DNA of 64,000 bases from Amblyomma americanum (lineage: Eukaryota; Arthropoda; Arachnida; Ixodida; Ixodidae). A program made the translations under genes and the position numbers. Positions 26,001 to 39,100 of the stretch are shown here, one piece after another (the stretch's first letter is position 1; every line of letters starts with the position of its first letter). Under the pieces are notes generated by a model. The model worked only from the letters and a program-made list of their open reading frames with translations, was not told where the DNA came from and searched no databases. The DNA lies in contig NC_135502.1 of NCBI RefSeq assembly GCF_052857255.1, positions 190,475,257 through 190,539,256 on the forward strand, given 5' to 3'.

Positions 26001-29000
26001 TGTTGTAGCAGCTGCCGATGTTACTATGGGGATCGTGAACAGTGGTGGGTTGGTTCCACCGGTGCTGATCCCTGTTGCTCGATGTTCTTTGTAGCGTCGT
26101 AACTCTCACTATTACAGTAATTAAGCGTTTTAAATCCGCTGTTGTAAATGCAGGTGTTCAGTCGAGCAATGCAGCCTGGTATAACGAAGCCAAGAACCTC
26201 AACCAAAAAGACGAAATGGTTCCTCAACATCACCTCGATCAGTGCACCACCATGCCCAGTGCCAAAGAACGAAACGTGCCTCGATTTATAGCAGTGTGAC
26301 GTCAATGTTGCAGCAGCTGCCGATGTTACGCTGGGGGACGTGAACAGTGGTGATTCGGTTCCACACGTGTTGATGCCGTGTTGCTCGATGTTCCTTGTAG
26401 CGTCGTAACCATCGGTATTACACTAAATAAGCGTTTTCAGGTCGCTGTCTTAAATGCAGGTGTTCATTCGAGCAATGCAGCCTAGTAGAACGAAGCCAAG
26501 AACCTGAACCAAAAAGACGAAATGGTTCCTCAACATCACCTCGCTCAGAGTGCCACCATGCCCTGTGCCAAAGAACGAAACGTGACTCGATTTAAAAAAG
26601 TGTGACGTCAATGTTGCAGCAGCTGCCAATATTACGCTGGTGGCCGTGAACAGTGGTGGATCGGTTCCACCGGTGCTGATGCCATGTTGCTCGATGTTCC
26701 TTGTAGCGTCGTAACTCTCGGTATTACAGTAATTAAGCGTTTTCAGGTCGCTTTCGTAATTGCAGGTGTTCAGTCGAGCAATGTAGCCTGGTGGAATGAA
26801 GCCAAGAACCTGAATCAAAAAGACGAAATGGTTCTTCAATATCACCTCGCTCAGGGTGCCACCATGCCCAGTTCCTAAGAATGAAGCGTGAGTCGATTTA
26901 TAGCAGTGTGGCGTGAATGTTGTAGCAGTGGCCGATGTTACGCGGAGGGCCGTGAACAGAGGTGGATCGGTTCCTCAGGTGCTGATGCCGTGGTGCTCGA
27001 TTTTCCTGGTAGGTTCGTAACTCTCGGTATTACACGAAATATGCGTTTTCAGGTCGCTGTCTTAAATGCAGGTGTTCATTCGAGCAATGCAGCCTTGTAG
27101 AACGAAGCCTAGAACCTGAACCAAAAAGACGAAATGGTTCCTCAACATCACCTCGCTCAGAGTGCCACCATGTCCAGTGACAAAGAACTAAACGTGACTC
27201 GATTTAAAACAGTATGACTCCAATGTTGCAGCAGCTGCCGATGTTAAGCTGTTGGCCGTGAACAGTGGTGGATCGGTTCCACCGGTGCTGATGACGTGTT
27301 GCTCGATGTTCTTTGTAGCGTCGTAACTCTCGGTATTACAGTAATTAAGCGTTTTCAGGTCGCTGTCTTAAAAGCAGGTGTTCATTTGAGCAATGCAGCC
27401 TGGTAAAACGAAGCCTAGAAACTGAACCAAAAAGACGAAATGGTTCCTCAACATCTCCTCGCTCAGAGTGCCACCATGCCCTGTGCCAAAGAACGAAATG
27501 TGACTCGATTTAAAGAGGTGTGACGTCAATGCTGCAGCAGCTGCCTATGTTACGCTGGTGGCCGTGAACAGTGGTGGATCGGTTCCACCGGTGCTGATGC
27601 CGTGTTGCTCGATGTTCTTTGTAGCGTCGTAACTCTCGGTATTACAGTAATTAGGCGTTTTCAGGTCGCTGTCGTAAATGCAGGTGTTCAGTCGGGCAAT
27701 GCAGCCTGGTAGAACGAAGCAAGAACCTCAACCAAAAAGACGAAATGGTTCCTCAACATCACCTCGATCAGGGTGCCACCATGCCCAGTGCCAAAGAACG
27801 AAACGTGACTCGATTTAAAACAGTGTGACGACAATGCTGCAGTAGCTGCGGATGTTACGCTGGGGGCCGTGAACAGTGGTGGATCGGTGCCACAGGAGCT
27901 GATTCCGTGTTGCTCGATGTTCCTTGTAGCGTCGTAACTGCCGGTAATACAGTAATTCAGATTTTTCAGGTCGCTGTCGTATATGCAGGTGTTCAGTCGA
28001 GCAATGCAGCCTGGAAGAACGAAGCCAAGAACCTCAACCAAAAAGACGAAATGGTTCCTCAACATCACCTCGATCAGGGTGCCACCATGCCCAGTGCCAA
28101 AGAACTAAACGTGACTCGATTTAAAACAGTGTGACGCCAATGTTGCAGCAGCTGCCGTTGTTAAGCTGGTGGCCGTGAACAGTGGTGGATCGCTTCCACC
28201 GGTGCTGATGCCGTGTTGCTCGATGTTCTTTGTAGCGTCGTAACTCTCGGTATTACAGTAATTAAGCGTTTTCAGGTCGCTGTCTTAAAAGCAGGTGTTC
28301 ATTTGAGCAATGCAGCCTGGTAAAACGGAGCCTAGAACCTGAACCAAAAAGACGAAATGGTTCCTCAACATCTCCTCGCTCAGAGTGCCACCATGCCCTG
28401 TGCCAAAGAACGAAACGTGACTCGATTTCAAGCAGTGTGACGTCAATGTTGCAGCAGCTGCCTATGTTACGCTGGTGGCCGCGAACAGTGGTGGATCGGT
28501 TCCACCGGTGCTGATGCCGTGTTGCTCGATGTTCTTTGTAGCGTCGTAACTCTCGGTATTACAGTAATTAAGCGTTTTCAGGTCGCTGTCGTAAATGCAG
28601 GTGTTCAGTCGGGCATAGCAGCCTGGTAGAACGAAGCAAGAACCTCAACCAAAAAGACGAAATGGTTCCTCAACATCACCTCGATCAGGGTGCCACCATG
28701 CCCAGTGCCAAAGAATTAAACGTGACTCGATTTAAAACTGTGTGACGCCAATGTTGCAGCAGCTGCCGATGTTAAGCTGGTGGCCGTGAACAGTGGTGGA
28801 TCGGTTCCACCGGTGCTGATGCCGTGTTGCTCGATGTTCTTTGTAGCGTCGTAACTCTCGGTATTACAGTAATTAAGCGTTTTTAGGTCGCTGTCTTAAA
28901 AGCAGGTGTTCATTTGAGCAATGCAGCCTGGTAAAACGAAGCCTAGAACCTGAACCAAAAAGACGAAATGGTTCCTCAACATCTCCTCGCTCAGAGTGCC

Positions 29001-32000
29001 ACCATGCCCTGTGCCAAAGAACGAAACGTGACTCGATTTAAAACACTGTGACGTCAATGCTTCAGCAGCTGCCGGTATTACGGTGGGGCTATGAACAGTG
29101 TCGGATAGGTTCCACAGGTGCTGATGCCGTGTTGCTCGATGTTTCTTGTATCGTCGTAACTCTCGGTAATACAGCAATTCAGCGTTTTCAGGTCGCTGTC
29201 GTAAATGCAGGTGTTCACTCGAGCAATGCAGCCTGGTAAAACGAAGCCTAGAACCTGAACCAAAAAGACGAAATGGTTCTTCAATATCACCTCCCTCAGG
29301 GTGACACCATACCCAGTTCCTAAGAATGAAGCGTGAGTCGATTTATAGCAGTGTGACATCAATGTTGTAGCAGCGGCCGATGTTACGCTGAGGGCCGTGA
29401 ACAGTGGTGGATCGGTTCCACCGGTGCTGATGCCGTGTTTCTCGATGTTCTTTGTAGCGTCGTAACTCTAGGTATTACAGTAATTAAGCGTTTTCAGGTC
29501 GCTGTCTTAAATGCAGGTGTTAATTCGAGCAATGCAGCCTGATTGAACGAAGCCAAGAACCTGAACCAAAAAGACGAAATGGTTCCTCAACATCACCTCG
29601 CTCAGAGTGCCACCATGCCCTGTGCCAAAGAACGAAACGTGACTCGATTTGAAAAAGTGTGAGGTCATTGTTGCAGCAGCTGCCAATGTTACGCTGGTGG
29701 CCGTGAACAGTGGTGGATCAGTCCCACAGGTGCTGATGCCGAGTTGCTCGATGTTCCTTGTAGAGTCGTAACTCTCGGTATTACAGTAATTAAGCGTTTT
29801 CAGGTCGCTGTCGTAATTGCAGGTGTTCAGTCGAGCAATGCAGCTTTGTATAACGAAGCCAAGAACCTCATCCAAAAAGACGAAATGGTTCCTCAACATC
29901 ACATCGATCAGGGTGCCACCATGCCCAGTGCCAAAGAACGAAACGTGACTCGATTTAAAACAGTGTGACGACAATGCTGCAGTAGCTGCCGATGTTACGC
30001 TGGGGCCATGAACAGTGGTGGATCGGTTCCACAGGTGCTGGTGCCGTGTTGCTCTGTTTCTTGTAGCGTGGTAACACACGGTAATACAGTAATTTATCTT
30101 TTCAGGTCGCTGTCGCAAATGCAGGTGTTCACTCGAGCAATGCTGACTGGTAAAACGAAGCCAAGAACCTGAACCAAAAAGACGAAATGGTTCCTCAACA
30201 TCCCCTCACTCAGGGTGCCACCATGCCCAGTGCCAAAGAACGAAGTGTGACTCGATTTAAAGCAGTGTGACATCAATGTTGTAGCAGCTGCCGATGTTAC
30301 TATGGGGATCGTGAACAGTGGTGGGTTGGTTCCACAGGGGCTTATGCCGTGTTCTCGATGTTCCTTGTAGCGTCGTATCCTAGGGTATCACAGTAATTCA
30401 GCGTTTTCAGGTCGCTGCCTTAAATGCAGGTGTTCACTCGAGCAATGCAGCCTGGTAGAACGAAGCCAAGAACCTGAACCAAAAGATGAAATGGTTCCTC
30501 AACATCACCTCGCTTAGAGTGCCACCATGCCCTGTGCCAAAGAACGAAACGTGACTATTTAAAGCAGTGTGACGCCCCTGTTGCAGCAGCTGAATATGTT
30601 ACGCTGGTGGCCGTGTACAGTGGTGGATCGGTTCCACCGGTGCTGATGCCGTGTTGCTCGATGTTCTTTGTAGCGTCGTAACTCTCACTATTGCAGTAAT
30701 TAAGCGTTTTAAATCCGCTGTCCTAAATGCAGGTGTTCAGTCGAGCAATGCAGTCTGGTAGAACGAAGCCAAGAACCTCAACCAAAAAGACGAAATGGTT
30801 CCTCAACATCACCTCGATCAGTGCACCACCATGCCCAGCGCCAAAGAACGAAACGTGCCTCGGTTTATAGCAGTGTGACGTCAATGTTGCAGCAGCTGCC
30901 GATGTTACGCTGGGGGACGTGAACAGTGGTGATTCCGCTCCACACGTGTTGATGCCGTGTTGCTCGATGTTCCTTGTAGCGTCGTAACCATCGGTATTAC
31001 ACTAAATAAGCGTTTTCAGGTCGCTGTCTTAAATGCAGGTGTTCATTCGAGCAATGCAGCCTAGTAGAACGAAGCCAAGAACCTGAACCAAAAAAACGAA
31101 ATGGTTCCTCAACATCACCTCGCTCACAGTGCCACCATGCCCTGTGCCAAAGAACGAAACGTGACTCGATTTAAAAAAGTGTGACGTCAGTGTTGCAGCA
31201 GCTGCCAATATTACGCTGGTGGCCATGAACAGTGGTGGATCGGTTCCACCGGTGCTGATGCCATGTTGCTCGATGTTCCTTGTAGCGTCGTAACTCTCGG
31301 TATTACAGTAATTAAGCGTTTTCAGGTCGCTTTCGTAATTGCAGGTGTTCAGTCGAGCAATGTAGCCTGGTGGAATGAAGCCAAGAACCTGAACCAAAAA
31401 GACGAAATGGTTCTTCAATATCACCTCACTCAGGGTGCCACCATGCCCAGTTCCTAAGAATGAAGCATGAGTCGATTTATAGCAGTGTGGCGTCAATGTT
31501 GTAGCAGTGGCCGATGTTACGCGGAGGGCCGTGAACAGAGGTGGATCGGTTCCTCAGGTGCTGATGCCGTGGTGCTCGATTTTCCTGGTAGGTTCGTAAC
31601 TCTCGGTATTACACGAAATAAGCGTTTTCAGGTCGCTGTCCTAAATGCAGGTGTTCATTCGAGCAATGCAGCCTGGTAGAACGAAGCCAAGAACCTGAAC
31701 CAAAAAGACGAAATAGTTCCTCAACATCACCTCGTTCAGAGTGCCACCATGCCCTTTGCCAAAGAACGAAACGTGACTCGATTTAAAAAAGTGTGACGTC
31801 AATGTTGCAGCAGCTGCCAATGTTACGCTGGTGGCCGTGAACAGTGGTGGACCGGTTCCACCGGTGCTGATGCCATGTTGCTCGATGTTCCTTGTAGCAT
31901 CGTAACTCTCGGTATTACAGTAATTAAGCGTTTTCAGGGCGCTGTCGTAATTGCAGGTGTTCAGTCGAGCAATGTAGCCTGGTGGAATGAAGCCAAGAAC

Positions 32001-32990
32001 CTGAACCAAAAAGACGAAATGGTTCTTCAATATCACCTCGCTCAGGGTGCCACCATGCCCAGTTCCTAAGAATGAAGCGTGAGTCGATTTATAGCAGTGT
32101 GACGTCAATGTTGCAGCAGATGCCGATGTTACGCTGGGGGCCGTGAACAGTGGTGGATCGGTTCCACAGGGGCTGATGCCGTGTTCTCGATGTTCCTTGT
32201 AGCGTCGTAACCCTGGGTATCACAGTAATTCAGCGTTTTCAGGTCGCTGTCTTAAATGCAGGTGTTCACTCGAGCAATGCAGCCTGGTTGAACGAAGCCA
32301 AGAACCTGAACCAAAATTCGAAATGGTCCCTCAACATCACCTCACTCAGGGTGCCACCACACCCAGTTCAAAAGAACGAAGCTTGACTAGATTTATTGCA
32401 GGGTGACTTCATGTTGCAGCAGCTGCCGATGTTACGCTGGAGCACGTGAACAGTGGTCAATCGGTTCCACACATTCTGATGCCATGTTGCTCGATTTTCC
32501 TTGTATCGTCGTAACCCTGGGTATCACAGTAATTCAGCGTTTTCAGGTCGCTGTCTTAAATGCAAGTGTTCAGTCGAGCAATGCAGCCTGGTATAACGAA
32601 GCCAAGAACCTCATCCAAAAAGACGAAATGGTTCCTGAACATCACCTCGATCAGGGTGCCACCATGCCTTGTGCCAAAGAACGAAACCTGACTCGATATA
32701 AAGCAGTGTGACGTCAATGTTGCAGCAGCTGGCTATGTTACGCTGGTGGCCGTGAACAGAGGTGGATCGGTTCCACAGGTGCTGAGGCCGTGTTGCTCGT
32801 TGTTCCTTGTAGCGTCGTAACCCCGGGTATTACACTAAATAAGCGTTTTCAGGTCGCTGTCCTAAATGCAGGAGTTCACTCGAGCAATGCAGCCTGGTAG
32901 AACGAAGCCAAAAACCTCAACCAAAAAGACGAAATGGTTCCTCATCATCACCTCGCTTAGAGTGCCACCATGCCGAGTGCCAAAGAACTA
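23075..32990. repeat. Large higher-order block, copy 1 (sub-blocks A, B, C)
   Basis: About 9.9 kb of satellite recurs at 36197-46080. The shift is 13,122-13,123 bp at the left, about 13,426 bp from 26.05 kb, 13,732 bp from 28.1 kb and 13,120 bp in the last part. The first two steps, about 303 and 306 bp, are single-monomer length changes. Sub-block A is about 23075-28086, B about 28086-31312 and C about 31312-32990. Matching was followed through private variants such as GCTTATGATGTGTTCTCG, AACAACATTCGCTC, CTGATCCCTG and GTGGTGCTCGATTTTCCTGG. Confidence 0.8.
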
Positions 32991-33009
32991 AACGTGACTC
33001 GATTTAAAA

Positions 33010-36000
33010 CAGTGTGACGCCAATGTTGCAGCAGCTGCCGCTGTTAAGCTGGTGGCCGTGAACAGTGGTGGATCGGTTCCACCGGTGCTGATGCCGTGTT
33101 GCTCGATGTTCTTTGTAGCGTCGTAACTCTCGGTATTACAGTAATTAAGCGTTTTCAGGTCGCTGTCTTAAAAGCAGGTGTTCATTTGAGCAATGCAGCC
33201 TGGTAAAACGAAGCCTAGAACCTGAACCAAAAAGACGAAATGGTTCCTCAACATCTCCTCGCTCAGAGTGCCACCATGCCCTGTGCCAAAGAACGAAACG
33301 TGACTCGATTTCAAGCAGTGTGACGTCAATGTTGCAGCAGCTGCCTATGTTACGCTGGTGGCCGCGAACAGTGGTGGATCGGTTCCACCGGTGCTGATGC
33401 CGTGTTGCTCGATGTTCTTTGTAGCGTCGTAACTCTCGGTATTACAGTAATTAAGCGTTTTCAGGTCGCTGTCGTAAATGCAGGTGTTCAGTCGGGCATA
33501 GCAGCCTGGTAGAACGAAGCAAGAACCTCAACCAAAAAGACGAAATGGTTCCTCAACATCACCTCGATCAGGGTGCCACCATGCCCAGTGCCAAAGAATT
33601 AAACGTGACTCGATTTAAAACTGTGTGACGCCAATGTTGCAGCAGCTGCCGATGTTAAGCTGGTGGCCGTGAACAGTGGTGGATCGGTTCCACCGGTGCT
33701 GATGCCGTGTTGCTCGATGTTCTTTGTAGCGTCGTAACTCTCGGTATTACAGTAATTAAGCGTTTTTAGGTCGCTGTCTTAAAAGCAGGTGTTCATTTGA
33801 GCAATGCAGCCTGGTAAAACGAAGCCTAGAACCTGAACCAAAAAGACGAAATGGTTCCTCAACATCTCCTCGCTCAGAGTGCCACCATGCCCTGTGCCAA
33901 AGAACGAAACGTGACTCGATTTAAAACACTGTGACGTCAATGCTTCAGCAGCTGCCGGTATTACGGTGGGGCTATGAACAGTGTCGGATAGGTTCCACAG
34001 GTGCTGATGCCGTGTTGCTCGATGTTTCTTGTATCGTCGTAACTCTCGGTAATACAGCAATTCAGCGTTTTCAGGTCGCTGTCGTAAATGCAGGTGTTCA
34101 CTCGAGCAATGCAGCCTGGTAAAACGAAGCCTAGAACCTGAACCAAAAAGACGAAATGGTTCTTCAATATCACCTCGCTCAGGGTGACACCATACCCAGT
34201 TCCTAAGAATGAAGCGTGAGTCGATTTATAGCAGTGTGACATCAATGTTGTAGCAGCGGCCGATGTTACGCTGAGGGCCGTGAACAGTGGTGGATCGGTT
34301 CCACCGGTGCTGATGCCGTGTTTCTCGATGTTCTTTGTAGCGTCGTAACTCTAGGTATTACAGTAATTAAGCGTTTTCAGGTCGCTGTCTTAAATGCAGG
34401 TGTTAATTCGAGCAATGCAGCCTGATTGAACGAAGCCAAGAACCTGAACCAAAAAGACGAAATGGTTCCTCAACATCACCTCGCTCAGAGTGCCACCATG
34501 CCCTGTGCCAAAGAACGAAACGTGACTCGATTTGAAAAAGTGTGAGGTCATTGTTGCAGCAGCTGCCAATGTTACGCTGGTGGCCGTGAACAGTGGTGGA
34601 TCAGTCCCACAGGTGCTGATGCCGAGTTGCTCGATGTTCCTTGTAGAGTCGTAACTCTCGGTATTACAGTAATTAAGCGTTTTCAGGTCGCTGTCGTAAT
34701 TGCAGGTGTTCAGTCGAGCAATGCAGCTTTGTATAACGAAGCCAAGAACCTCATCCAAAAGACGAAATGGTTCCTCAACATCACATCGATCAGGGTGCCA
34801 CCATGCCCAGTGCCAAAGAACGAAACGTGACTCGATTTAAAACAGTGTGACGACAATGCTGCAGTAGCTGCCGATGTTACGCTGGGGCCATGAACAGTGG
34901 TGGATCGGTTCCACAGGTGCTGGTGCCGTGTTGCTCTGTTTCTTGTAGCGTGGTAACTCACGGTAATACAGTAATTTATCTTTTCAGGTCGCTGTCGCAA
35001 ATGCAGGTGTTCACTCGAGCAATGCTGACTGGTAAAAACGAAGCCAAGAACCTGAACCAAAAAGACGAAATGGTTCCTCAACATCCCCTCACTCAGGGTG
35101 CTACCATGCCCAGTGCCAAAGAACGAAGTGTGACTCGATTTAAAGCAGTGTGACATCAATGTTGTAGCAGCTGCCGATGTTACTATGGGGATCGTGAACA
35201 GTGGTGGGTTGGTTCCACAGGGGCTTATGCCGTGTTCTCGATGTTCCTTGTAGCGTCGTATCCTTGGGTATCACAGTAATTCAGCGTTTTCAGGTCGCTG
35301 CCTTAAATGCAGGTGTTCACTCGAGCAATGCAGCCTGGTAGAACGAAGCCAAGAACCTGAACCAAAAGATGAAATGGTTCCTCAACATCACCTCGCTTAG
35401 AGTGCCACCATGCCCTGTGCCAAAGAACGAAACGTGACTATTTAAAGCAGTGTGACGCCCCTGTTGCAGCAGCTGAATATGTTACGCTGGTGGCCGTGTA
35501 CAGTGGTGGATCGGTTCCACCGGTGCTGATGCCGTGTTGCTCGATGTTCTTTGTAGCGTCGTAACTCTCACTATTGCAGTAATTAAGCGTTTTAAATCCG
35601 CTGTCCTAAATGCAGGTGTTCAGTCGAGCAATGCAGCCTGGTAGAACGAAGCCAAGAACCTCAACCAAAAAGACGAAATGGTTCCTCAACATCACCTCGA
35701 TCAGTGCACCACCATGCCCAGCGCCAAAGAACGAAACGTGCCTCGGTTTATAGCAGTGTGACGTCAATGTTGCAGCAGCTGCCGATGTTACGCTGGGGGA
35801 CGTGAACAGTGGTGATTCCGCTCCACACGTGTTGATGCCGTGTTGCTCGATGTTCCTTGTAGCGTCGTAACCATCGGTATTACACTAAATAAGCGTTTTC
35901 AGGTCGCTGTCTTAAATGCAGGTGTTCATTCGAGCAATGCAGCCTAGTAGAACGAAGCCAAGAACCTGAACCAAAAAAACGAAATGGTTCCTCAACATCA

Positions 36001-36190
36001 CCTCGCTCACAGTGCCACCATGCCCTGTGCCAAAGAACGAAACGTGACTCGATTTAAAAAAGTGTGACGTCAGTGTTGCAGCAGCTGCCAATATTACGCT
36101 GGTGGCCATGAACAGTGGTGGATCGGTTCCACCGGTGCTGATGCCATGTTGCTCGATGTTCCTTGTAGCGTCGTAACTCTCGGTATTACA
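33010..36190. repeat. Extra copy of sub-block B (B')
   Basis: This copy matches 28130-31312 with a constant shift of 4,883 bp (16 units), and 41860-45040 with a shift of 8,849 bp. Differences seen are few. One A is lost from a run near 34755 (CATCCAAAAGACG against CATCCAAAAAGACG), one A is gained near 35035, and there are scattered substitutions. The right junction is at about 36195, where the sequence switches into sub-block A. Confidence 0.8.
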
Positions 36191-36196
36191 GTAACT

Positions 36197-39100
36197 CAGC
36201 GTTTTCAGGTCGCTGTCCTAAATGCAGGTGTTCATTTGAGCAATGCAGCCTGGTAGAAACAAGCCTAGAACCTGAACCAAAAAGACGAAATGGTTCCTCA
36301 ACATCACCTCGCTCAGAGTGCCACCATGTCCAGTGACAAAGAACGAAACAAGACTCGATTTAAAACACTGTGACGTCAATGCTTCAGCAGCTGCCGGTAT
36401 TACGGCGGGGCTATAAACAGTGTCGGATAGGTTCCACAGGTGCTGATGCCGCGTTGCTCGATGTTCCTTGTATCGTCGTAACTCTCGGTAATACAGCAAT
36501 TCAGCGTTTTCAGGTCGCTGTCGTAAATGCAGGTGTTCACTCGAGCAATGCAGCCTGGTAAAACGAAGCTTAGAACTTGAACCAAAAAGACGAAATGGTT
36601 CTTCAATATCACCTCGCTCAGGGTGACACCATACCCAGTTCCTAAGAATGAAGCGTGAGTCGATTTATAGCTGTGTGACATCAATGTTGTAGCAGCGGCC
36701 GATGTTGCGCTGAGGGCCGTGAGCAGTGGTGAATCGGTTCCACAGGTGCTGATGCCGTGTTGCTCGATATTCGTTGTAGCGTCGTAACCCTCGGTATTAC
36801 AATAAATAAGCGTTTTCAGGTCGCTGTCTTAAATGCAGGTGATCACTCGAGCAATGCAGCCTGGTAGAACGAAGCCAAATACCTGAGCCAAAAAGACGAA
36901 ATGGCTCCTACACATTGCCTCGCTCAGAGTGCCACCATGCCTTGTGCCAAAGAACGAAACGTAACTCGATTTAAAGTAGTGTGACGTCAATCTTGCAGCA
37001 GATGCGATGTTACGCTGGGGGCCGTGAACAGTGGTTAATCGGTTCCACAGGGGCTTATGATGTGTTCTCGATGTTCCTTGTAGCGTCGTATCCTTGGGTA
37101 TCACAGTAATTCAGCGTTTTCAGGTCGCTGCCTTAAATGCAGGTGTTCACTCGAGCAATGCAGCCTGGTAGAACGAAGCCAAGAACCTGAACCAAAAGAT
37201 GAAATGGTTCCTCAACATCACCTCGCTTAGAGTGCCAGCATGCCCTGTGCCAAAGAACGAAACGTGACTCGATTTAGAAAAGTGTGACGTCAATGTTGCA
37301 GCAGCTGCCAATATTACGCTGGTGGCCGTGAACAGTGGTGGATCGGTTCCACCGGTGCTGATGCCATGTTGCTCGATGTTCCTTGTAGCGTCGTAACTCT
37401 CGGTATTACAGTAATTAGGCGTTTTTCAGGTCGCTTTCGTAATTGCAGGTGTTCAGTCGAGCAATGTAGCCTGGTGGAATGAAGCCAAGAACCTGAACCA
37501 AATAGACGAAATGGTTCCCCAACAACATTCGCTCAGAGTGCCACCATGCCCTGTGCCAAAGAACGAAACGTGACTCGATTTAAAGCAGTGTGACGTCAAT
37601 GTTGCAGCAGCTGCCTATGTTACGCTGGTGGCCGTGAACAGTGGTGGATCGGTTCCACCGGTGCTGATGCCGTGTTGCTCGATGTCCTTTGTAGCGTCGT
37701 AACTCTCGGTATTACAGTAATTAAGCGTTTTCAGGTCGCTGTCGTAAATGCAGGTGTTCAGTCGGGCAATGCAGCCTGGTAGAACGAAGCAAGAACCTCA
37801 ACCAAAAAGACGAAATGGTTCCTCAACATCACCTCGATCAGGGTGCCACCATGCCCAGTGCCAAAGAATTAAACGTGACTCGATTTAAAACTGTGTGACG
37901 TCAATGTTGCAGCAGCTGCCGATGTTACGCTGGGCCCATGAGCAGTGGTGGATCGGTCCCACAGGTGCTGATGCCGAGTTGCTCGATCTTCCTTGTAGCG
38001 TCGTAACTCTCGGTAATACAGTAAATTAGCGTTTTCAGGTCGCTGTCTTAAATGCAGGTGTTCATTTGAGCAATGCAGCCTGGTAGAACGAAGCCTAGAA
38101 CCTGAACCAAAAAGACGAAATGGTTCCTCAACATCACCGCGCTCAGAGTGCCACCATGTCCTGTGACAAAGAACGAAACGTGACTCGATTTAAAACACTG
38201 TGACGTCAATGCTTCAGCAGCTGCCGGTATTACGGTGGAGCTATGAACAGTGTCGGATAGGTTCCACAGGTGCTGATGCCGTGTTGCTCGATGTTCCTTG
38301 TATCGTCGTAACTCTCGGTAATACAGCAATTCAGCGTTTTCAGGTCGCTGTCGTAAATGCAGCTGTTCACTCGAGCAATGCAGCCTGGTAAAACGAAGCC
38401 TAGAATCTGAACCAAAAAGACGAAATGGTTCCTCAACATCACCTCGCTCAGAGTGCCACCATGTCCAGTGACAAAGAACGAAACGTGACTCGATTTAAAA
38501 CACTGTGACGTCAATGCTGCAGCAGCTGCGATGTTACGCTGGGGCTATGGACAGTGTCGGATCGGTTCCACAGGTGCTGATGCCGTGTTGCTCGATGTTC
38601 CTTGTATCGTCGTAACTCTCGGTAATACAGCAATTCAGCGTTTTCAGGTCGCTGTCGTAATTGCAGGTGTTCAGTCGAGCAATGCAGCCTGGTATAACGA
38701 AGCCAAGAACCTCATCTAAAAAGACGAAATGGTTCCTCAACATCACCTCGATCAGGGTGCCACCATGCCCAGTGCCAAAGAACGAAACGTGACTCGATTT
38801 AAAACAGTGTGACGACAATGCTGCAGTAGCTGCCGATGTTACGCTGGGGCCATGAACAGTGGTGGATCGGTTCCACAGGTGCTGATGCCGTGTTGCTCGA
38901 TGTTCCTTGTATCGTCGTAACTCTCGGTAATACAGTAATTCAGCGTTTTCAGGTCGCTGTCGCAAATGCAGGTGTTCACTCGAGCAATGCTGACTGGTAA
39001 AACGAAGCCAAGAACCTGAACCAAAAAGACGAAATGGTTCCTCAACATCCCCTCACTCAGGGTGCCACCATGCCCAGTGCCAAAGAACGAAGTGTGACTC

